From Diphasiastrum complanatum (lineage: Eukaryota > Streptophyta > Lycopodiopsida > Lycopodiales > Lycopodiaceae): 64,000 bases of DNA. How positions within the stretch are numbered: position 1 is the first letter of the stretch; each line of letters begins with the position of its first letter. Under the pieces are notes generated by a model. That model did no database searches, was not told the origin of the DNA, and saw nothing but the letters and a program-made list of their open reading frames with translations. Positions 57,953 through 64,000 of the stretch are shown here, in pieces. The stretch spans positions 27,147,253 to 27,211,252 of the forward strand of contig CM055104.1 in the NCBI GenBank assembly GCA_029204225.1, given 5' to 3'. The position numbers and the translations under genes were made by a program.

Positions 57953-59110
57953 ATCGTCTTTGAGGGATGTCCATCTAGCATCACTGTAGAAAAGCATCCT
58001 GAAATCTGCACCAGGACAATAGCATAAGCCATAATCCCTCGTTAATTGAAGATATTGCAAAATTCATTTTGCAATCTTCCAATGTGTCGAGCTTGGATTC
58101 GTGCAGAATTGGCTCATCCTAAATACTGCATAAGCAATATCAGGATGTGTGTTGTCGGCAAGGTGCATCACTGATCCTATCAACTTTCTGTAAGGTGTGA
58201 GCTGCATCTGTTCTCTCTCTTCTTCAGTCTTCAGACAGTCATCATTTGTCAGCACCGTCTCTGCGAGCATTGGAGTGTTCGCTCCTTTGCAGTTCAGCAT
58301 CCCAAGGTCCTCTAGGATCTTCTGGGTGTATCTAGACTGGTGAAGGTATAACTTATCTCCCTCGTAGTCCCTTTCAATTTGTAAGCCTAGATAACACCTG
58401 GTTTCTCCCAGATCCACTATCTCGAAATGTTTCAAGATGTCTGTTTTTACTTCAGCGATTAGCTGCTCACTCCTACAAAGTATCAGAGTGTCATCCACAT
58501 ATACAGCCACGATGATGATCTGTCCATCTGTAACTCTGACATATACATTGGAATCAGCCAACAGAGGCTTGAATCCTAATGATTTTAGGGCTCGATCTTT
58601 CTTCTTGTACCATTGTCGGGTTGATTGTTTCAGACCGTAGATGCTTTTGTGCATTCTGCATGCATAGTCAGGAAGTGAATTTGAAACATATCCTGGGGGT
58701 TGATCCATATAGACCTCTTCGTCTAGTTCGCCATGCAAGAAGGTTGTCTTCTCGTCCACAATGTGGATCCCGAGGTCATAAGCTGCTGCATATGCAAATA
58801 ACAGACGTAGGGACAAATGTTAGACAACAGGAGAGAAGGTTTCAGAGTAGTCAATACCATATCTCTGAGAAAATCCCTTTGCTACCAGTCTTGCCTTGTA
58901 TTTCGTGATATTCCCATCTGGTCCGTATTTGAGTTTGAAGACCCATTTGCATTTGATAGTCTTGCACTTATGTGGTAATGGCTCCAACTTCCATATCTGG
59001 TTCTTCCTCATGGACTCCATCTCTTCATTCATGGCTTGGATCCATTTTTCCTTCTCTGGACTTTCAATTGCTTCCTCAAAAGTCTGTGGTTTGCCACTGA
59101 ATCCGTAGAA
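57953..59110 (-). pseudogene. pol: CopS RNase H start and reverse transcriptase
   Basis: RT in minus order: [20 protein letters not shown] and [20 protein letters not shown], a stop at 58819, then LGIHIVDEKTTFLHGELDEE, SIYGLKQSTRQWYKK, VAVYVDDTLILCRS with intact YVDD, LGLQIERDYEGDKLYLHQSR and PYRKLIGSVMHLADNTHPDI. A stop after HWKIAK precedes the RNase H start, FRMLFYSDARWTSLKDD, at which CopR is inserted. Clearly different from CopL, CopM and CopR. Confidence 0.9.
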
Positions 59111-59126
59111 TATCTTGCTGGCACAC

Positions 59127-60211
59127 TCATGGTCTTGTCAACCTTCTAGGAGATCCTCCTGGGATAGCAATGCCTTTGCCTTTGTCTGCTCTGCTCGGTC
59201 TGGAACCATCTTGTTTTACATGAACTGTAGGAGTAGGTTGCCTCATGAATCTGTTGTCACTGTTTTCACAGTGTTTGTGTCTGGCATGTAGATTCTGTAG
59301 AAGTCGGTGAAGCAATTCGAGATGTATTTGCCACCTCGATCTGTCATGATCTGCTTAAACTTGTTGCTTGTACATCTTTCAGCCCAATTCACATATTCAG
59401 TGAATTTATCAAGTGCTTCAGATTTATTCTAAATAAAATACACTCTGGCAAATTTACTATAGTCATCAATGAAGGTTATATAATATTTTGAACCTCCCAT
59501 TGAGATCACATTGAATGGTCCACAGATGTCAGAATGCACTAGCTCCAGAATCTTAGTCGTTCTGTAGGAGTCTTTGATGAATGGAGTGCATGACATCTTG
59601 CCTTTCAAACATGCATCACAAGTGGTCAAATTGGTTGCATTCGAGATGCTGATCCCTATTATCGCTCCATGATGGCTTGCTTGATAAAGTGCCATTGAGT
59701 TCATGTGGCAGAGTCTTCTGTGCCACAGAGTGTCTGGCGAGTCATCATGAGTCTACTGCACTTGACCTGTAGGTAGGCGTACCTTCAGATGATATAGGTT
59801 TTCTTTTCTTCTATCTTGAGAGATAAATGTACTGGTACTGGCATCAATCATGTTGCATGCTTTGTCCAAAAAGGTCACACGCATCTCTGCATCTGCTACT
59901 CTTTCTACAGAGAGCAAGTCTTGTTGTAGAGTAGGCACGAACAGAACATCTTCGAGTCGTCTGTCTCTGTTGTTGGTGTTGAGCCATAGTGAACCAATAT
60001 CGTTCACTTTATGCTTAGATCCATCTCCAAGAACTATGAATCTTGAAGGATCTGCACTTCTGAAATTAGACATTATTCGTCTTGATGTCACGAAGTGTGA
60101 GGTGGCTCCTGAATCTAGAATCACCTCATGTGTATCAGATGTTGATGCTGCACACACGTCTTTATAGTTGTAGGTGGTTGAACAATTTCTGTTCATTCTT
60201 TCTTTGCCCAT
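59127..60211 (-). pseudogene. pol: CopS protease and integrase
   Basis: Protease 60211-59753: HEVILDSGATSHFVTSRRIM with D-S-G intact, then EDVLFVPTLQQDLLSVERVA. Integrase: CDACLKGKMSCTPF zinc end, LVHSDICGPFNVISMGGSKY and FIDDYSKFARVYFI, a stop, then IMTDRGGKYISN. The third acidic block (Glu of PQQNGxAER) is deleted between here and 59315. The gag is missing: at about 60220 the sequence passes to the LTR remnant. Confidence 0.85.
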
Positions 60212-60258
60212 TTTTGAGCTCTTGGGCTCCTCGACATAGGATGAACTATTACTATTTA

Positions 60259-60600
60259 GACATCTGTACTTCTGGGTACTTGCATAATCTCGCTAGTACT
60301 CTTTGGAACGTGAAGGGCAGGAGAAGGTTTTTACGACGTTGGTTTCGTTTCCGTCGTTGGTTTCATTTCCATCGTTGGATTCATTTCCATCGTTGGTTCC
60401 ATTTCCATCGTTGGTTTCGTTTTTGGTCGTTTGCATTTTTCTCGTACTGGATCGGAAAAGATTCTCGTGCCAAACCGCAAAAGATTTTTGTTCGTGAATC
60501 TTTCATGTTCGCGAACCGTTCGTGTTCGCGAACCGTTCATTGTCAGGCGGAGGGCTGAAAGCTAGCAAGGCTTTGTAGTTAGAAACGTTTTTTTTCTTCA
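60259..60600 (-). mobile_element. CopS 5' LTR, outer 342 bp
   Basis: Matches 48663-49019 and ends at TTCTTCA, the element border, followed by the target duplication. Contains five units of the 18-bp minisatellite (60337-60426). Confidence 0.85.
60337..60426. repeat. 18-bp minisatellite, five units, in CopS LTR
   Basis: Units start at 60337, 60355, 60373, 60391 and 60409; same unit as 48741-48812. Confidence 0.9.
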
Positions 60601-60605
60601 TTATT

Positions 60606-61364
60606 GACTTTTGATCCACTTTGTCACCTGCCAAATTCGAGTCACTATAGCCTCTTCAGCCAAGATTAGTCCCAAAAACTTGACATACAAGGAAGGATCA
60701 TAGTTACTAAGATTAAATCCTAGTGACTCAAGAAAGGTGTTAAGTCGATAATACCATGACCTTGGAGCTTGCTTTAGTCCATATAGACTTTTGAAGAGCA
60801 AGCAAACTTTGTCTTTGTCATGGATGAACCCAATAGGCTGATCCATATAAATCTCTTTTTTAGATATCCATTTAAAAATGCATTAGAGACATCTAGTTGA
60901 AGAACTTGCCAACAAGCAATAGAAATTATGATTCTAATTGATACCATCTTTGCAACTGGAGCAGAAGTCTCCTCATAATCAAGTCCATAAACTTGAGCAA
61001 AACCCTTTGCACAAAGCCTAGCCTTGTACTTGTTGATTGTGCCATCTTGATTATACTTGACTTGAAAAACCCACTTGCAACCAATGGTGTGCTTGTTGGA
61101 TGGAAGATCCACAAGCTCCCATGTCTTGTTGGCCATCAAAGCATCATATTCCTCCTTCATGGCAAGAAACCATTCCTTTGAATTGAGTGCATCATATACA
61201 TCCTTTGACTCCTCATGTGAAATAAAATAAGCACAATTAGTGGAGTTGAGTTCCACTTGATTGCCTCTATCTTCATATGTAAGCCTCCTAGGCTCGGATC
61301 TTTCTCTTTGAGACCTCCTTGGTGAAAAGATTTGAGGTGATTCCTCCTCAATTCTCGGCCCCAT
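60606..61364 (-). pseudogene. pol: CopL-2 reverse transcriptase (continued beyond CopS)
   Basis: Frame 61364-60774: PRRSQRERSEPRRLTYEDRG, KTWELVDLPSNKHTIGCKWV, KARLCAKGFAQVYGLDYEET and LQLDVSNAFLNGYLKK, then a frameshift. Frame 60846: MDQPIGFIHDKDKVCLLFKS, LYGLKQAPRSWYYRLN, and NYDPSLYVKF, which joins RNase H text (IWQVTKWIKSQ). The YVDD block and everything up to RNase H are deleted. Confidence 0.85.
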
Positions 61365-61402
61365 CTCTCCACGATAGTCTTCAAAGGTGATGATTGGAGT
61401 AT

Positions 61403-62361
61403 CTATTTAAGAATCTTTGAACTCGGCCTCCTCAAGAATGTATTTTTTATCCTCATGGAATATAACATCCCTACTCTCAATTGTAGTTGAGGTAGAGGGA
61501 ACATAGATTCTATAAGCCTTCTTGTTGGATGCATATCCAACCATGATTCCTTTAGTAGAATTAGGATCATCTCTTTTCCTTGTTTCCAAGGGTACATGAA
61601 CAAAGCAAGCACATCCAAAAACTCTAAGGTGATCTACCTTAGGTTTCTTCTTAAACAAGACTTCATATCGTGATTTTCCAGCAAGTGCATTGTGAGTAAT
61701 CTATTGCACAAATAGTTTGCACAATTTATTGCCTCACCCAAATATTCAAAGGCAAAGAAGCTTCAACTCGGATTGCTTTAGCACATTCTCATAAAGATAT
61801 GATTTTCCTCTCAGCAACTCCATTTTGAGATGGAGAATAAGCACAAGAATGCTCTCTCTTTATTCCTTCACCATGTATTCACCTCCTCCATCACATCTTA
61901 AAGCTTTAATTTTGAAAGAACACTGTTTCTTAACATAAGCTTTGAAGATTAGGAAGTGATCAAATACCATAGCTTTTGAAGAAAGTAGATACAACCAAGT
62001 ATATCTTGTAAAGTCATCAAGAAAGGTGACAAAACATGTTGCACCACCAACACTTTTCGAAGAAGAAAAATGAACATTTGAGTGTATAAGCTCCAAAGGA
62101 TGAGTAGTCTTGATAAAAGACTTTTGATAAGGCTTTCTATGTGATTTTGCAATAGCACAAGCCTCACAAGTCTTGCAATCTCTGAAAGTGATTTTGGAAG
62201 GCCAATATCCTTCTCTTTCTTGACCATAGAAGACATAGACTTAAAGTTAGGATGCCCAACCTTCTATGCCACAACTCCTCCTTAGATAAAAGAGCAACTT
62301 CACAAAAGTTTGCATTCTCAAAAGAATTCAACTTGAAAGTTCCACCATATCTAGATCTCAA
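61403..62361 (-). pseudogene. pol: CopL-2 integrase
   Basis: Zinc region ELWHRRLGILTLSL and CKTCEACAIAKSH-like text near 62180; core ELIHSNVHFSSSKSVGGATC, FVTFLDDFTRYTWLY and LRCDGGGEYMVKE; linker MFKKKPKVDHLRVFGCACFV and SRDVIFHEDKKYILEEAEF. In the core the first Asp is Asn (HSNVH in place of HSDVH). Frameshifts near 61670, 61860, 62090 and 62230. Protease and gag are missing. Confidence 0.85.
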
Positions 62362-62780
62362 AGGTGTTCAATTAACATCAAACTTAGTCTTGATCTTCAG
62401 TTTCTTGTGTAGGATGCTCAAAACAATGGACTCAGAACAAAGCAAGATTGAATCAAATCAAAAAGTGGTCACTCGGATTTTGGGCCTCTCCCTACCCTCT
62501 TTAAGAGCTTATAACTCTTGATAGACACATTAGATTAATTTGGTTTCAATTTCTATGGAAAGTACACATCATAACTTTCCATCAAGTTATAACACCACTA
62601 TCTTTGGATCAACTAGCAAGGAGATACAAGGACTGAAAATTTCTGATTTTCACACGTGTGAAATTCTAAAATTTCGTATGATCACTTTTTAGACCTGAAA
62701 ATTTAGTTTCAATCCGATTTGATCCAAACACACTTCAGAGAAAGGTAAGAAAAAGTGTATAACTATTTTTTTGTTTGATT
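62362..62780 (-). other. copia leader joined to CopL-2 integrase
   Basis: Non-coding; resembles the CopM/CopL leaders (CCCTACCCTCTTTAAGAGC, compare 7866-7885). Includes the palindrome TTTTCACACGTGTGAAA near 62649. Neither primer site nor LTR follows; a histone-like sequence does. Confidence 0.5.
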
Positions 62781-62845
62781 TATTGTTTTCATTGACTTTT
62801 GTTTTGTTCAAACTTCCTTTTGTTAATTTTTTTCTTTTGAGAATG

Positions 62846-63464
62846 ATGGCCAAGACCAAATCCATCGCCCGTACCATCACCATTGTACAGCCATCCCATT
62901 CTCGTATTCCCCCTGGTACTGGCCGTAGGCATGGCAGGAAGTAGGTCTAGCTGAGGGAGATCAAAAAACTCCAAAGATCAACTAAATTGTTGATCCCGAG
63001 AGCTCCTTTTGGCCGATCTGTTCGGAATGTCACTTTGTCACTTGGGCTGAATGTTCGTTTTGTTGTGACAGCCATGCAGGCCTTACAAGGTGCTGCAGAA
63101 TATTTTCTGTCCTAATTTTTTGAGGATACTTGTCTTTAAGCATGTCACCATCATGCCAAAGGATTTTGTCATTCTCAAAACGCTTCGGGACAGATATTTT
63201 GGTCTGCATGTTGATAATGCCATCACCTCCAGAGACCTGTCTCTGGATAGAACTGACATGCCTACTACCTCTAGGAGGAAGAGAAAGCAGCCTGTCCCCA
63301 AGAAGGCTGGATCTCGAAGGCCAGCTGCTTCCGTTCCTCCTAGATGTATCTCGGCCAAGACAACTCGTGTCTTCCTGAGCTCTAAGTCAGATGCTGGAGA
63401 ATCTGACTCAGATCGAGAATCTTCACCCCTTCCTCCTCTTGTTAATCATCCAGCTCCTCAGTAG
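62846..63464 (+). pseudogene. histone H3/CENH3-like relic with long C-terminal extension
   Basis: From ATG 62846: MAKTKSIAR (compare H3 MARTK), PPGTGRRHGRK, a stop (62942), then LREIKKLQRSTKLLIPRAPF (H3: LREIRKYQKSTELLI), a diverged loop, ALQGAAEYFLS, a stop, FFEDTCL, a deletion, then KHVTIMPKDFVILKTLRDRY. LLIPRAPF is the CENH3 form (H3 has LLIRKLPF). Instead of ending, the frame stays open for 93 codons: RKRKQPVPKKAGSRRPAAS, then an acidic SDAGESDSDRESS and a Pro-rich end to TAG 63462. No intron is visible, suggesting a processed copy. Histone identity is secure from the ordered blocks; the CENH3 assignment is inference. Confidence 0.7.
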
Positions 63465-63553
63465 GTTTCATCACCAAAAGTGTTGATTACCCAAGAGGAG
63501 CTAGACAAATTAACAGAGAAATCTGTAAATATTGTTTTCGCTTCCTATACATA
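63465..63553 (+). other. short continuation after the histone-like frame
   Basis: Past the TAG the same frame stays open (SSPKVLITQEELDKLTEK) up to the host gene fragment. The stop may therefore be a mutation in a longer protein. Confidence 0.35.
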
Positions 63554-63936
63554 CTGTATAAGAAGAATGATAGCTTCACTGGTTCTCCTTGTTGTTCTGC
63601 AGCAACAGCAGCAGTAGGAGCTGCAAACACACCATATGAACATTGTTATGGAGGATGGCTCTCAGGGCTGAAATTAGGCAATGTAGTTCCTTACCACCAT
63701 CATCATAGATGGCAATTTTGGGAAATTGAGCTCAGCTCATGTTTTTTTTCAATGAAAGGAGCTTTGGTGTGAAGTCTAGCTCTCAAAGTGTAAGGATGTG
63801 AATTTTAGATGCATAAAGAGCTCACATGGAAACACTTATCAAAGTGCACAAGTGCTTGTAACAAACATCATACACAAAAAATACAACTTATGTAATAACA
63901 TCACATCATTCATTCATTCACACATGCAAAGCATAG
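63554..63936 (+). pseudogene. host gene 3' end, third copy, inverted
   Basis: Reverse complement of about 1204-1585: YKKNDSFTGSPCCSAA is preserved at 63554-63660, with TAAVG in the polyalanine tract and an inserted base that abolishes the usual stop after GGWLSG. Then 270 bp of 3' flank follow up to CATAGAT. Confidence 0.85.
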
Positions 63937-64000
63937 ATATATATTGATTTTCTCTGATTTCTTCAGGGCACTGCATGCGAATCCACGCAATGCGTTGGCG
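63937..64000 (-). mobile_element. CopS LTR fragment at the window end
   Basis: TATATTGA to GCACTGCATGCGAATCCACG and GTTGGCG match 48270-48336. Continues beyond the window. Confidence 0.7.

Larger units (their letters stand above)
47984..60600 (-). mobile_element. CopS copia element, nested host of CopR
   Basis: Both ends are visible: TGATGGAAAA at 47984 and TTCTTCA at 60600, flanked by TTATT on each side (47979-47983 and 60601-60605). The target sequence in block A has a single TTATT. Content: complete 3' LTR, end of RNase H, the CopR pair, then RNase H, RT, integrase, protease, and the outer 342 bp of the 5' LTR. The inner 5' LTR, leader and most of gag are deleted. Confidence 0.9.

Noticed and set aside
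58064-58816. Independent host gene for a 250-aa protein
   Set aside because: It is the CopS RT: YVDD and the surrounding copia blocks are plain.
60082-60558. Plus-strand ORF with repeated RWFHFHRW
   Set aside because: It reads the 18-bp minisatellite of the CopS LTR, which is 6 codons long and so repeats in frame.

Overview
The window reads as repeat-dense nuclear DNA of a land plant with a large genome. Almost everything recognisable is Ty1/copia or Ty3/gypsy LTR retrotransposon sequence of plant type: copia gag with CCHC knuckles, primer binding sites complementary to plant initiator Met-tRNA (TGGTATCAGA), and a chromodomain-bearing gypsy lineage. No bacterial, organellar, tRNA or rRNA gene was seen. 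The species cannot be fixed from the sequence; the scale of nesting would suit a fern, gymnosperm or large-genome angiosperm (inference).

Family labels used here are mine. CopL is the copia family whose LTRs lie at 2857, 8396, 11962, 26138 and 46869. CopM is a related copia family (6343-8395, 34529-36412, 41586-43320). CopS is a copia family (47984-60600). CopR is a young copia family (49337-57952). CopX is a deleted copia derivative (10912-11860, 28608-29410). GypA is a chromovirus (15665-24963, 29411-34528, 36430-41585). GypB is a GC-richer gypsy element (24964-28143). GypC is a Tat/Athila-like gypsy (93-482, 9061-10675).

Layout: 1-800 gypsy relic and AC microsatellite; 803-3957 segmental-duplication block A, with a dead non-retroelement gene (1464-2524) beside a CopL 3' LTR and pol; 5023-8395 CopM gag and integrase with an unexplained ORF extension; 8396-10675 CopL LTR fused to GypC; 10912-14095 CopX and a CopL LTR-leader-gag; 14100-15664 CopS LTR, two unrecognised ORFs and a copia LTR; 15665-24963 two GypA copies head to head; 24964-28143 GypB with a solo CopL LTR; 28151-30296 CopL, CopX and GypA fragments; 30297-43320 a tandem repeat of a GypA/CopM chimera; 44776-47978 block B; 47984-60600 CopS, inserted in CopL and itself split by an inverted pair of CopR elements; 60606-62780 the rest of that CopL; 62846-63464 a histone H3/CENH3-like relic with a long tail; 63554-63936 a third, inverted copy of the host gene 3' end; 63937-64000 start of another CopS LTR.

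The history can be partly read. Host gene plus CopL was duplicated. Block B then received CopS at a TTATT target whose single unfilled copy survives in block A at 3887-3891. CopS later received CopR. Nearly all retroelement genes are broken; the most intact is the CopR pol at 53201-55561.
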